Assembly (NCBI GenBank): GCA_009746045.1
Contig: RPFO01000080.1
Span: 7,673,140 to 7,737,139 of the forward strand
DNA length: 64,000 bases
Direction: 5' to 3'
Source: Mesostigma viride
Lineage: Eukaryota > Streptophyta > Mesostigmatophyceae > Mesostigmatales > Mesostigmataceae
A program made the translations under genes and the position numbers. The number at the start of each line of letters is the position of its first letter. Within the stretch, counting starts at the first letter, position 1. The notes below the pieces were generated by a model. The model did not search any database and was not told where the DNA came from. It saw only the letters and a list, made by a program, of their open reading frames with translations. Positions 18,797-29,819 of the stretch are shown in pieces.

Positions 18797-19267
18797 AGCT
18801 AGTACGCCGTATTATACGCCGTATTATACGAAATACGCAATACGCCGAGGTTTGGCGTATTGCCGTACTAGAAATTTTGCTAGTAGTACGCCGTATTATA
18901 CGCGTATACACTATACTTTTCGTCCGAGGGTAGTAAAAAGGATCCGAGGCGTAAATTACGAGGTCTTATCTTACTACCTAGATCCGAGGCGTGAGATCCA
19001 ACGCCGTAATCATTACTACCTATCATCCTACGTAGTAATTTTACTAGCCGTAAGTAAGAGTAACGTTACGACTGCACATCTTTGGTAGTACATTACCGAC
19101 AGAGTAAATTACCGCGACGGGTCTTGGTTGGTAATCTACCACCTGTAGATTAGGTGCCAGTGATCCGATGCTGTAAGATACGTTTCAGTAAGTTACTTCG
19201 GGGATCTACAGTGCCGTAAGCGGAACCGCCCACACACTTCGGGGATCTTTGCCTGTACACGGCCAGA
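18797..19267. repeat. GTA/TAC-rich dispersed repeat (copy 1)
   Basis: Begins AGTGTGAGCTAGTACGCCGTATTATACG and is full of short CGTATTATACG, GTAAATTACG and ACTACCT blocks. The reverse complement of its first ~170 bases recurs at 51850-52020, and the theme recurs at 39760-40005. No coding potential. It is probably a non-autonomous element; its right part is interrupted near 19267 by the R2-group LINE. Confidence 0.6.
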
Positions 19268-19280
19268 TGGATAATTATAT

Positions 19281-22200
19281 ATTAAAAATATAATTACTTA
19301 CAGCAGAGTGAAATCACTCAAACCAAAGCAAACGCCCAGCTATAAACCTATATACAGAGCCATGTCAAAGCTCTATACTACGAAGTACGATAAGACCAAT
19401 GGAAACGCCTAACGGGAGGAACCTAATAGCCCTGCTGCACCGCAAAATCAGCCCGCGTACGGCGGAGCATGATGTCCGCCATGGCCCGAGTCAGCGCCAC
19501 CGACAAGCGCTGACGCCAATATGACGTCCAGGTCCGCGCCGACCATGGGGCCCGCTGGCCCTCCAGGTCCAGCCGGTCCTCCCGGAGCCGGCAACACTCC
19601 TTGAAGAAGGCGGAGGTCAGGGGCCCCATGGCCCCAAACTCCTCCAGGACAAAGGGCACCACACGATGGTGCCCGACGTCGCCGTAGGCCAGGAGCTTGG
19701 CCCGCTCCGCCCGGTCCGCCGTGTAACCTGCCGTGAGGGAGGCCCCAGCCACGTGGCTAAGAGCCAAGGGCCGCGCCACCGAAACGTCAATAAGCAGATG
19801 CCGGCCACCCCCCTCAAAGTCCAGCACCACGATGTCAGGCCGGTGGTTGGGGGAATAGAAGGCAGCGCCATCCGCATCCTCGGACCGGATGTTCGCGTGG
19901 GGGAAAACCGACCGAATCATGGCGAGCACCACCGTCAGGAGGACAGTGTGCAAATACAAATACCAATTCTGATTCTGTTGGCCCCCCATGCAGGCAAGGT
20001 AGTGAGTCCCCGTGGGATCCAGCGGCTGCCCACAGCTACCACAAGGCCGCCCGGCCGGAACAAGAGGCTGCGGGGCAAATAGCTGGTGCCGGAGCGCCAC
20101 CGAGTAGTGGCTGGGAGCCAAGGCGAATGGGGGGGCCATGGGAAGAGCACGAAGGTACGCCGAGCCCACACTCCGCAAGGAAAGCGAGAACAGCCACGCA
20201 CGTCCCTGGGCGTTGAGGTCCGCGAAAAGAGCAATCCAATCAGCCGTGTGCAGAATACCCGCGTAGGTTTTCTGGTGTTTATCGATGACGCGAGCAGGGA
20301 ATGCGGCGGGAGATTGAACGGAGGCGACCGAGGGAGTGCCGCGAGGGAGGTGGCGCTGTACCGCCTGAGCGGCACGGACGGGAGAACAGGCCTGCTGGAT
20401 CTCAGCATAGGCCTCCTGGATGGCGGTGACGAAGGGCAAAGGGCTGCTGGGGTCCAGGAGGTCAGGCGCTGCCGTTGCCAAAAGGGGCAGGAGCCGGCAG
20501 CTTTCCGCCCACGACTGAGCGACGGAGCCCAAAAAGGCTGCTGGGGCCAGCCGGGCGGCACGAGTCAGACCGCAGCCACCCATCCGTGCAGGCAGGGAGG
20601 CAATGCGAATAGCATGTGGCGGGAGGTCGGGGCCCGGGACCAGCTGCGCCAAGGCCGACTGGATGCGTTCGTCGTGGCCCTCGGCGGCCAGCCGGACCTG
20701 AGACGGAAGAGCGCCCCGGAGCCAGTGAACGACGCGAGGGTGAGCGCAAAACCACAGAAGCAGACCCTTGGTCTGCGAATCATGAAGGCGCGCAATCAAG
20801 GGCAGTACCTCAGTGCGTGCCTCGAGGGCGGCCCGCAGAGCATCGATGACAAACGCGGGGTCGCCAACCGGAACGCCGAGGACATCCAACCCATGGAGGC
20901 GCTCGTCCCGGCCCAAGAGCTGGGGCGGAAAGCCGGAGCAATCACCTTGGGGCGAGTACACCGCGCACTTGGCAAGGGTCAACTGGAGGTTGATGTCGGC
21001 CACCGCGGTCTGCAGTGCCAGCAGAGCCGCGGTGGTGTCCGGCACAGGGCCCAGCAGGTAGATATCATCCAAGTAGGCCTGAATAGCGACCGCCGGGTGG
21101 GCAGCATGGACCGCTTGGAGGCAACCCTGGAGGGGGGCGGCAAAGTACAGGGGTCCCAGGGGGTCCCCTTGCTGGGTGCCCGACCGCGACAGCAGGCCGC
21201 CGCGAGTGCCGTCCTCCATGATGTGAACCAGTTGGCCGGGCTGGCCGTAGCACACGGCTGTCCAAGCGTACAAGTCCTCGAAGGACTCCATGACGGCCGC
21301 AAACATGCTGGCGCGGGACAGACTGTTGAACGCGTTGTGGCAGTCGACCTTGACGACAGCGTGGGTGGGGTGGGCCTCGAGGTAGGCCTGCACCGAATGG
21401 ATGAGGATATCCGCCCCGCCTGGAGTCGTCACCCCCAGCTGGGCCGCCACCGAGGTCTCACCCGCTGCGAGGGGCGGGCAGAAAAAGGCACGGAGCTCGG
21501 GCGCCTTTTGGCGGCAGATCACTTTGCCCACGAGCTTGCGGAGCACCTCACCGCAGGCGATCGGGCGCACCTTGCCCTCGGGGGGGGCAAGACACCCTTG
21601 AGCAGAGCGAGGAGGCGAGCGCCCGCTAACCACTCGCGCGCAGCGGGAGGAACGCGACCAGCCGCCAGGTCAATGAGGGTGTCAAAGAGAATGTCCTCGC
21701 CCCCATGCCCCACCAGGACCTCCAAGTGCTCGTAGCGCCAGCCCGACGGCCCGGTAGAGGAAGCCCGCGGGACCTCACGCATCACCTCCAGGAAGCAGTC
21801 GCGGTCCAGCCGGAGGGGGGCCGGCAGGGGGTCCGGCACGGGCAGCTGGAATCCGGGCTCCGCAGGGTGAAGAGCCTCCAAGGCCGCCAGGGTAGCCGCA
21901 TTGGCGGGGGCGAGCTTGGCCATTTCCAAGCGGGTCATGGCCCGGCTGAGCTGCCCCTCGCGGACGAGGCGGATGACGTCGGCGGCCACCCGCTCGAAGT
22001 TGACCTCCCCCGACAGCCGGGCCGTGCGCGGGGGCGGCACGCCAAACAGCCCCTCCCAGTCCCCCTGCAGAAAGCGTCGGCAACGGGCAATAACCGCACC
22101 CTGGAGGCCGCGCACACCACGCCCGAGAGGGGTGAGGAGCAGGCGGGGGGTCACCATGTGCAGTTTAAAGCCCAGCGGGTCGTCCGGAGCGGCGTGCATG

Positions 22201-22932
22201 CGCCGGAGAGAAACGATTGCACATTGCGCGAAAAGGCTACGCGCGCGGTGGGGGAGGTCGGTCAGGGTAGACGTCGGGTTGATGGCGCATGCATCCCAGG
22301 GACCGTGTCAAGCCAACGCCAACTGGCCGAGTAGTCGGGCGGCGGGGGCTGGGAGCCGGGGGAGCCGAGGCGGGAGGGGGGAGGGGGCCGGGACTGCTGG
22401 CCGGTTGAGGGGCCGTTGAGCAACACAGGCGCGCGCGTGCTGAGCGCGCCCGTGAATGGAGTACACCCGCTGGCAGTGAGCTTCCGGGCACCGGTAACAG
22501 CTCATGGCCTGCAGATCCGCCGCGCCGAGATCGGGGTGCACAGCGCGAAGGTGCTGGCAGAGGAGGTTACGGTTGTGGAACACACCCGCACACGGGGACC
22601 CCGTGGGAAGCAGCACGGCACACCGGTGAAGGCCGTCGGCGGGCGCTGAGTGGCGGGGAGCGGCGCCAGCAAAGGCAGGACGTGGGGCCTGCGGCGTCTC
22701 CCCAGCCGGGCCGGCAGGCGCGCGCACCACGACCCGACCAGCGCCCGGCAGGCCCGCCGGGGCCACGGAGGAGGCAGTGCCCACCGGGGAGACCCCCAGC
22801 GGAGGGGGATCGAGAACGCCGGCGCCCCTCCCAGGGGGACTCGCCAGCGCGCCCGCGACCACCCCAGGCCCCGGCAACGAGGCCGGGGGCGGAGGCCGAG
22901 GGGTCGGGGAGGCAGCTGGCCCCGGGGCCCGG
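19281..22932 (-). mobile_element. R2-group non-LTR retrotransposon, full length, with 13-bp TSD
   Basis: A 3.65-kb minus-strand element between identical 13-bp repeats TGGATAATTATAT (19268-19280 and 22933-22945). Its 3' end is AT-rich with no long poly(A). It contains one long coding region (separate entry) with N-terminal zinc fingers, RT and a C-terminal restriction-like endonuclease, the layout of the R2/NeSL/Hero/CRE LINE groups. Exact TSDs and a nearly open ORF indicate a fairly recent insertion. Confidence 0.85.
19423..22932 (-). pseudogene. R2-group LINE polyprotein (zinc finger - RT - CCHC - REL endonuclease), disrupted
   Basis: Reading 5'->3' on the minus strand, the first segment (to the stop at 22308) has two zinc-finger-like units (C...C...H...H, and CYRCPEAHC...H...H). 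The second segment (22199-21519) is in the same frame after one in-frame TGA. The third (to 19423) continues in another frame. The shift falls in a run of eight C at ~21584-21591, beside KVRPIACGEVLRKLVGK. RT hallmarks: DCHNAFNSLSR, GTQQGDPLGPLYF and YLDD (~residues 187-190 of the third segment). Then comes a CCHC knuckle CGSC...HYLAC (~529-547) and an endonuclease core RPDIVVLDF...HLLIDVSV near 598. The element nicks DNA and primes reverse transcription at the nick. One stop plus one homopolymer shift could be real decay or a sequencing error. Confidence 0.8.
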
Positions 22933-23121
22933 TGGATAATTATATTGTAATGGAGAAGTGGGAGAACGTGCGTGTCTATTAGCAAATGCAGCGAAATATA
23001 AAAATGTAGTTATCAGCCTTTTTCGCCTATTCAGCATTTGTCGTTGTCGGCCGTTGTCAGTAAGCGGCTATAGATTATGTGTGCTGGGGCCGGTGAAAAG
23101 ACGCTAGCAAAGTTCGTCTGA

Positions 23122-24236
23122 ATGGCGTCCAATAGAGGGGATTTTATTGTTAGTGGATTGTTGGACGAGGAGAAGGCGAGGTTGCTGGCGGAGAATGCGA
23201 AAGAGCAGAGGGAAGCAGCGGAAGCCGTGCGTGGAAGATGAGGTAACGGGATGGAGTGTGGGCCCTGGCTTCTGGTTATGAAATGATGGCGGTTGCAGGC
23301 CAGCCGTGCTCGCTGGTAATGGGTGCGTGGTGTTGAAATCCAAGTTCTGCGCGTATTCTGTTTTTTGGTCAATGATTGAAGGGATGTCGCCTTGTTTTAT
23401 TTTTGTGCATCTGCGTCCCGTCGTGACTGCCTCGTCATGGACGCCCAGGGGTAGAAGTTCGAACGAGGGAATGATTTTTCAAACGCCTGGATATGTTATG
23501 ATAGTACGAATAAATGGTAATGGGTAGAGGCGGCCAAAATTTTGTTGGAAGTGTGCCAACGCCGCACATACGACTTGAACAACCCTAGGTATCTTAGGAA
23601 AAGGAAACACGGATACGTCGGAGTGGAGGAAGAGGAAGACGATGACGATCGATGGTGAAGACGGAGAGGTTTACAATGGAGGCCTTGAGAATGGGGAGAC
23701 ATTGAAGCAGGAGAGCAGGGTAGCGGTGAGTGGCCCGTCATGAATTACATTGGGGTTGCAGTTGTTAGCGAGGCGTGTTGATTGCTTCTTGCCGCGGGTA
23801 ATCGCTAGCGTGCATAACCTTCTTTTTTCAACAGGTGTTCTGGTGCATTGACTGCCGCAAAGCAATTCATGGGACTGATTATGTGCCTATCATGCCGTTT
23901 GGGAATCATACATTGCCAACATTTCGTGTTTAGAAGGCGCGCCTTCAGAAGCATATTCAGCACCGCACGAGCCAGGTGCTGAAGGCGTGCTTGGAGAGGA
24001 AGGGGTATAAAGTGCGCATGACCGCATCGAAGAAGAAGAAGCAGCAGGAATCGGGCAAGACCATGATAACCGAGCCAGGATTGGCTTTCGTGCATGCAGT
24101 ACATGGTGCGGCGCAGGCAGTGAATGCTGCATCGATTGCAGCGGTGCAGCCTGTGGCCATGGCGGTGCAGGGCGCGGGTCCTGAAGTGTGGGCGTTGGCG
24201 AAGCAGATTCACGATGCTGTCATGGCCACGTTGTGA
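23122..24236 (+). pseudogene. Decayed intron-containing gene of unknown function
   Basis: Not a known family. The ATG at 23122 gives an acidic/Ala-rich start (MASNRGDFIVSGLLDEEKAR...). From ~23530 a frame reads KILLEVCQRRTYDLNN...EEEEDDDD. A frame change near 23640 leads to MTIDGEDGEVYNGGLENG, which ends at a donor GTGAGT (23726). The pyrimidine-rich acceptor TTTTTTCAACAG ends at 23834 and joins in phase to VFWCIDCRKAIHGTDYVPIMPFGN. A single TAG at ~23930 interrupts before a Lys-rich C-terminal part ending at 24236. One internal stop and one frameshift suggest a pseudogene, or a gene whose exon structure I have misread. Confidence 0.35.
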
Positions 24237-24310
24237 AGCCAAGGAATGGGTGTTGGTTCCAGTCAGGTGCCTCGCCCGGAGGAAGCTTTTCTGCTGTAAG
24301 CAGAGGTGCG

Positions 24311-24408
24311 GCATCAAGCATTTGCAATCGCCATGAGAGCAGTGGAGATGTCAGCGGCATGAAGCATTTGCAATCGCCATGAGAGCAGTGGAGATGTCTG
24401 CGGCATTG
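24311..24408 (+). repeat. 46-bp direct duplication
   Basis: Two adjacent copies, starting AAGCATTTGCAATCGCC and offset by 46 bases, differ at one or two positions. A simple recent tandem duplication. Confidence 0.85.
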
Positions 24409-25189
24409 GGAGATCTGCAGACAATTGCAGGAGGACATTGTGCGGTACGCTTGTAGGGTGTAAGCTGTGTTGTTCCGCTCGCTAATGGACATGTGCCCCT
24501 GTAACCTCTTCCAGGCTAGTATCTGCTATCCACCTCTTCAGGCTTGAAAAGTAAATTGCTGTACGGTTCACAATTGGCATGGCTTGACATGCACGCGTCC
24601 TTGACTGTGGTCTGCATGGGTTTGGGGTTTAGCGGTTTACATCAGACTCTGCTGTGTATCTGCTTAATCAGCCGACGTGTCACATGGGGACAGCAACGGC
24701 GCTGGGATGCAGCCCGGTGTGAATGCGAGTAAGGTACGCGCTGGCATGCATGGCGGATGGGGCGTGGAAGCCACGACCCACGTTTTTGTGTGTGCACGGG
24801 GGGCTAGGGGGCAAGTCGTTGTGTTGCTGCCATCCATATGGCCATGGATATGCGGGAAGCTTTCCCTGTACCCATACTTAATGATGCATGGACTGGTTGT
24901 GACAGCCAAGGGTTTAGCTGTCGTGGGTTTGCTGAGTGATCATGGCAGTCTGCTAGGCTGGTGCTAGAACAGCCATAGCGCGGTTACTGCTATGTCTTGC
25001 CCGTGCTAACTGATGCTGCAGCCATGCGTGGAGCGCGAATCGTCCCGTGAGGAGAAGGAGGAGGCGGGGCCGGTGCACCCATGGGCAGGGCCGGAGAAGA
25101 AGGACGCGGAGCACCCAGTGTGGGAGAAGGAGAAGGCGGGGAAGCACTGAAGCTCCACCCCATGTCAGGCCTCTAGTATAGGTGCCAGT
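24409..25189. other. Intergenic; no gene recognised
   Basis: No convincing frame. A short Glu/Lys-rich stretch near 25030-25150 (CVERESSREEKEEAGPVHPW...) could be a remnant exon, but nothing identifies it. Confidence 0.4.
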
Positions 25190-25320
25190 TAACTAAACCC
25201 ATGCACGTGCAGGTTGTAGCTCAGAATGTATTTAAAATCATATGCCCCTTTTCAGGTATATGTGTAACAGTGACTCCCAACGGATATATGTTCCTAATTT
25301 ATTAAATTCTTACTGAATAA
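25190..25320 (+). mobile_element. 3'-tail fragment of the retroposon family
   Basis: Carries the family 3' block (CAGAATGTATTTAAAATCATATGCCCC, then GACTCCCAACGG, then an AT-rich tail) without upstream coding sequence. Confidence 0.6.
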
Positions 25321-25349
25321 TTGTTGTCTTTATGAACCCATGAAGAGCA

Positions 25350-25690
25350 AAGCCCGGTGGGGAGTACATGTAACGCATTACCACGAGAAGGGGTCCCCAC
25401 ACCGCATTTCTTCGCTCTCTGTTCCTATGCAGAACAAGAAGAGGTGGAAGACCAATGTCCCGGCTCACACGCCAGCCCATGTGGGTAAGCCCCCTCCCCC
25501 AAAGCGGAAGGGGCGCTTTGGGGAGAAGTGTAGTGAGGATTTTGTAGACTAGATAGCTTAGAGTTAGCTTATTTCGATGTTGCGGCTTGACCCACCTCTA
25601 CCCATTCAGCAAGGAATATGCATGTGCTGCATGATCTCCCAACGGAGGCATGTTATAATTTTATTTGATTCTTTAATGTAGTGTCTTGGG
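25350..25690 (+). pseudogene. Fragment of a second retroposon protein family (KRWKT family)
   Basis: From ~25430 the sequence encodes MQNKKRWKTNVPAHTPAHVGK followed by a Pro/Lys/Arg-rich end. The same protein end and flanking sequence occur on the minus strand at 52296-52420. A terminus with CTCCCAACGGAGGCATGTTATAATTT follows near 25645, so this family shares its 3' end with the ORF1-type elements. Confidence 0.6.
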
Positions 25691-26011
25691 GCATGATGCA
25701 GATGAGATTTGTAACTTCCGTGTAATTATGTTTCTAAAGAGATTAGCATAGTACTCTAAACATGCCCATGCGCATGACACGCAAGTACTAACTTACTTAC
25801 ACCAGACCTGGCAATAAACAAGCATTGATGGGATGGACCCAGCGATACATAATGGGCGTGCATGCGTAAAAAATATACACTATGCATGGCCCAATGGGCA
25901 TGCATTCAAATAATTACAAATGAAGGCCGCCATGAGAGCACTGAAGCTAAACCAGACCGGGCCACAATTAACCCTCCAGCACCAAAGTTCCACTGCATCA
26001 TGTAAGACAAG
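25691..26011. other. No gene seen
   Basis: AT-leaning sequence between a retroposon fragment and the CATC array. The array lengthens any frame that enters it, so apparent ORFs here are artefacts. Confidence 0.5.
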
Positions 26012-26840
26012 CCATCCATCCATCCATCCATCCATCCATCCATCCATCCATCCATCCATCCATCCATCCATCCATCCATCCATCCATCCATCCATCCATC
26101 CATCCATCCATCCATCCATCCATCCATCCATCCATCCATCCATCCATCCATCCATCCATCCATCCATCCATCCATCCATCCATCCATCCATCCATCCATC
26201 CATCCATCCATCCATCCATCCATCCATCCATCCATCCATCCATCCATCCATCCATCCATCCATCCATCCATCCATCCATCCATCCATCCATCCATCCATC
26301 CATCCATCCATCCATCCATCCATCCATCCATCCATCCATCCATCCATCCATCCATCCATCCATCCATCCATCCATCCATCCATCCATCCATCCATCCATC
26401 CATCCATCCATCCATCCATCCATCCATCCATCCATCCATCCATCCATCCATCCATCCATCCATCCATCCATCCATCCATCCATCCATCCATCCATCCATC
26501 CATCCATCCATCCATCCATCCATCCATCCATCCATCCATCCATCCATCCATCCATCCATCCATCCATCCATCCATCCATCCATCCATCCATCCATCCATC
26601 CATCCATCCATCCATCCATCCATCCATCCATCCATCCATCCATCCATCCATCCATCCATCCATCCATCCATCCATCCATCCATCCATCCATCCATCCATC
26701 CATCCATCCATCCATCCATCCATCCATCCATCCATCCATCCATCCATCCATCCATCCATCCATCCATCCATCCATCCATCCATCCATCCATCCATCCATC
26801 CATCCATCCATCCATCCATCCATCCATCCATCCATCCATC
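26012..26840. repeat. (CATC)n microsatellite, ~207 perfect units
   Basis: 829 bases of CATC tetramer without one visible interruption. It translates as SIHP or MDGW in every frame, giving meaningless ~300-residue frames on both strands. The perfection over this length points to very recent expansion or a long-read collapse/expansion artefact. Confidence 0.98.
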
Positions 26841-27210
26841 GGGGTATAGTCCTAGTACAGCCATGCTACGTCCTGGCTATGATGAGATTACTTGCCCACG
26901 CTCCTAGTGTTATGCCATGCTCACATGAGTCTTATTGCACCCACAGATTGCCGGATCGTTAGCGTGTCCGTTTAGCTAGCGTTCCCGAATGCAGCTGTGG
27001 CATGCCTTAGGCATGAAGGAGAGTGGGGGTCTCTGCCCTTTCTCCTGTTGTGCACACACAGGCATTAAAAGCACTTCGGTGCTCCGTGACTCCCCAACGG
27101 GAGCACGTGTTTAAATAATTAATTAATGAATGAATCGGGGTTAACTAATGCTCCTTGACTCCCTAATGGGGGCATGAGTTTAATAAATGAATTAAGTAGT
27201 TAGTTAATAA
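26841..27210 (+). mobile_element. Retroposon 3'-end fragments with AATT/AATGAATG tails
   Basis: Two successive termini, ACTCCCCAACGGGAGCACGTG with a following TTAATTAATGAATGAAT tail, and ACTCCCTAATGGGGGCATGAG with a similar tail, mark LINE/SINE-type 3' ends. The part upstream (TTATTGCACCCACAG...) recurs diverged at 59320-59510. Confidence 0.55.
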
Positions 27211-28059
27211 ATCAGGTTGATTCAGATGAGGTCCCTGCTGGTTCCTTGTGGACTGGCCAGCCAGGGAGATATCTTCTTACATGGTCAGGCCCTTGCCGAC
27301 CATGTAACAACCTGTTAGGCGACGCAGTGGCCAACATTGGACATACCGCCATATTCTGATCAGACACTCCGCAAAGGTGAAAACCTTTGCGTTCAGTGCC
27401 AGGCCGCGGAAAACGCGGAAAACGCGATCTGCAAATGAATCCGACCGGAATCGAACTGGGGACCTCTCGCACCAATTTTGCTGACTATAGGACGGACGTC
27501 TCCGGATACCATGGCATCGCCAACTTACACCTACAGTCATCCGCAAAAGTTCTCCCCACCGCCATATGTTTGTCTCCGCGATATGATTTTAGCTGACATG
27601 CAGAGCACAGACACTGTTGGCGTCATCCGCTCAACCCCTCTTATTCATACATGGGACCTCGGATATGTAGGATTAGTAGCGTTGCCCAGGCGGACATTGT
27701 CAAAGACTACGACCCCCCAGTTGTGGGTCCTAGGAAATTTAACAAGCATGATTGTCTCCTTGTTGATAGGCATTAATTCATCCTTGATGATAGGCATTGC
27801 TTGCGTGCAAGATTAGCTCGAGGCCCATATTTTAGACTACTAGCTGAGCTGTGGACATACATGTAGTTATTGACGTCTTGACGGATATTGACGTCTTGGG
27901 GGACTTCCACTATATCTTCTTTGGGGAATTCAGAGATCCCGGTCCCCCAACATGGACATGAGACTAATTAAAATCAATTAATCAATGTCATGAATAGAGC
28001 GCGTTCATGACGTTCAGTCATGAACAGAGCCCTAACCTTAAACACATAAGAAAACAATT
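27211..28059. other. Intergenic with a tRNA-like segment
   Basis: The minus strand of ~27420-27500 contains AGGTCCCCAGTTCGATTCCGG, a good T-arm/B-box. The rest of a cloverleaf is not clearly present, so it is at most a tRNA-derived relic. No gene is recognised in the remainder. Confidence 0.4.
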
Positions 28060-29335
28060 ATGGCGGGCCATGTGACCAAAAATGCAGATGTGGCAGCTGT
28101 GGGTCGCACGCTGGCTGCTGAGCTCCCCACCATCCCCACCGCCACCGCCACCCTCCTCGCCTCCACCCCCCCCCCCTCCGCCTCCACCGACTCCATCACC
28201 GCCCAGCTCCGCGACATTGACCAACGTCTTAAGGATAATGCCATCGCTATCGAGGTCCTGCAGAACACCGCGGGCCTCACCGCCCAGGCGGTGAAGGACA
28301 TTGCCGCCAAGCCAACCTCTGCTGGCCTGGCCGGCGATGCTCCTCCCATCACGACCTGGGCGGACATGCTTAAGCAGCACACCACCTCCACCACCTCCGC
28401 CGTCGCAGCCCAGCTCCAGCGGCAGACGCTTGACCTCCGCGAGGAGGCCGAGCTTGCCAAGCGCAGCCTTAACGTCATTGTCAAGAACCTCGACATGGAG
28501 GAAGGTGAGAATTCCGAGAAGCTTGCACGTGCGTTTGAGAGAGAAATTCTTAGTCGCATGGGCCTTACTGGTGAGATCGACCTGGTCGCCCACCGCCTTC
28601 CCCGCGCGCGGGTAAGGCAGGGCCGCCCCCGCTCCTTCTCACCTTTAAGACCCCGGCGGACAAGATTTCTTTTCTCCGACGCCGCAAGCGGCTCGAGAAG
28701 ACTCTCTTCACCCTTGACGACGACTTGACCCTGGCGCAGCAACAACGGCGACGGGAGCTATGGCCCACCTACCTCCAGCTCCGGAAGACCAAGGCGGGGC
28801 AGCCGGTGTACTGGAAGGGGCGGCCATCTACGTCGGCCACAAGCCCTGGCAGGCGACCCCCGCGGCCCCAACGACTCCAGACGCCCCAGCTTAGGGGAAT
28901 ACAGCAGTAGTAGTGTAGAATAGATAGACCGTGGCCATGTACATGTACGCCTCCTAGAGGCACTATCCTAGCTAAGCCACACGCTTTATTTAATCATGTA
29001 CATGTGTGCCTATGATGTGCCACACTCCAGATGATGCCTAGCTTTATTTAGCTATGTTGTGCCCATGCAGGGAGTAACTCTCTGCTGAGACGCCATGCCC
29101 TAGCCTTTTTGTATAGCTCTGCTGATCTTCCCCCCCATGACAGGCTCCCCCTTCGCTGGGCATAGCTTGAAGATCATGGGGATGCAAGTGCCCTGGTGCA
29201 CCTAGAGCAAGGGTCCTTTACATCCCCACCCTTGCAGGAAGTAGCTTAGGATGTATGATAGGCCATATGCCCCCTCTCAAGGGCTATGTGCTACATATAC
29301 TCCCAACGGAGTTATGTTACAATTCAATTCAATTC
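28060..29335 (+). pseudogene. ORF1-type retroposon copy, 5'-truncated
   Basis: Open from 28060 to ~28620 with VGRTLAAELPTIPTATATLL, AQLRDIDQRLKDNAIAIEVLQ, RSLNVIVKNLDMEE and IDLVAHRLPRAR. A one-base loss after RAR (~28612) shifts the frame. Coding similarity then continues (DKISFLRRRKRLEKTLFTL, RRRELWPTYLQLRKTK, VYWK) to ~28890. The family 3' UTR and an AATTC tail follow to 29335. This is the best-preserved coding copy in the window. Confidence 0.8.
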
Positions 29336-29819
29336 AATGTGACCAATGTAAGAAGCTTAGCCCCCAAACATATTGTTGTCTCACGTAATGAATCACTTGC
29401 TGATCAACAAATCGATGGTTATCTCATAGGCACAATGTACCTCTGACCATCATTGCTGGCCCATGCATGCATGCACCAATGGCAGCCTACATGACACATA
29501 CATCGCTTATTTGCTATGTAAAAAATGCGACAAAGTGTCCATATAGGTACTCATAGATTAGCACAAATTCCTTAGCACGATGTGGACAACTTTACTTAAC
29601 GGTGAAAGCCTGTCTCGCCCTTATTGCCTTGAGGGTTCCCGGCGATAGGTCCTGTCTGTTGGTCGACATTTTTCTTTTGCAGCTGGCCATCGTCGGTAGG
29701 TATGAATGATCTCGATGCTAGCAATTACGATGATGATACCCGAGGTAGTCTATACCTAGGATCGAGAGCTTCTTCTTGTATGGCAATGCCGGCAGTTAAC
29801 TATTACTCCGAATAAAGAG
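29336..29819. other. No gene seen
   Basis: AT-balanced sequence with only very short frames and no recognised repeat. Confidence 0.5.

Noticed and set aside
20086-21735. 549-residue plus-strand frame opposite the R2-group LINE
   Set aside because: Antisense shadow of the RT/endonuclease coding region; no domain and no RT motifs in that direction.
26012-26840. Long MDGW/SIHP repeat proteins on both strands
   Set aside because: Every frame of a CATC array is open; this is a microsatellite with no coding signal.
27420-27500. tRNA gene on the minus strand
   Set aside because: Only the T-arm/B-box region is convincing; acceptor and D stems do not pair and the anticodon arm is unclear. At best a tRNA-derived relic.
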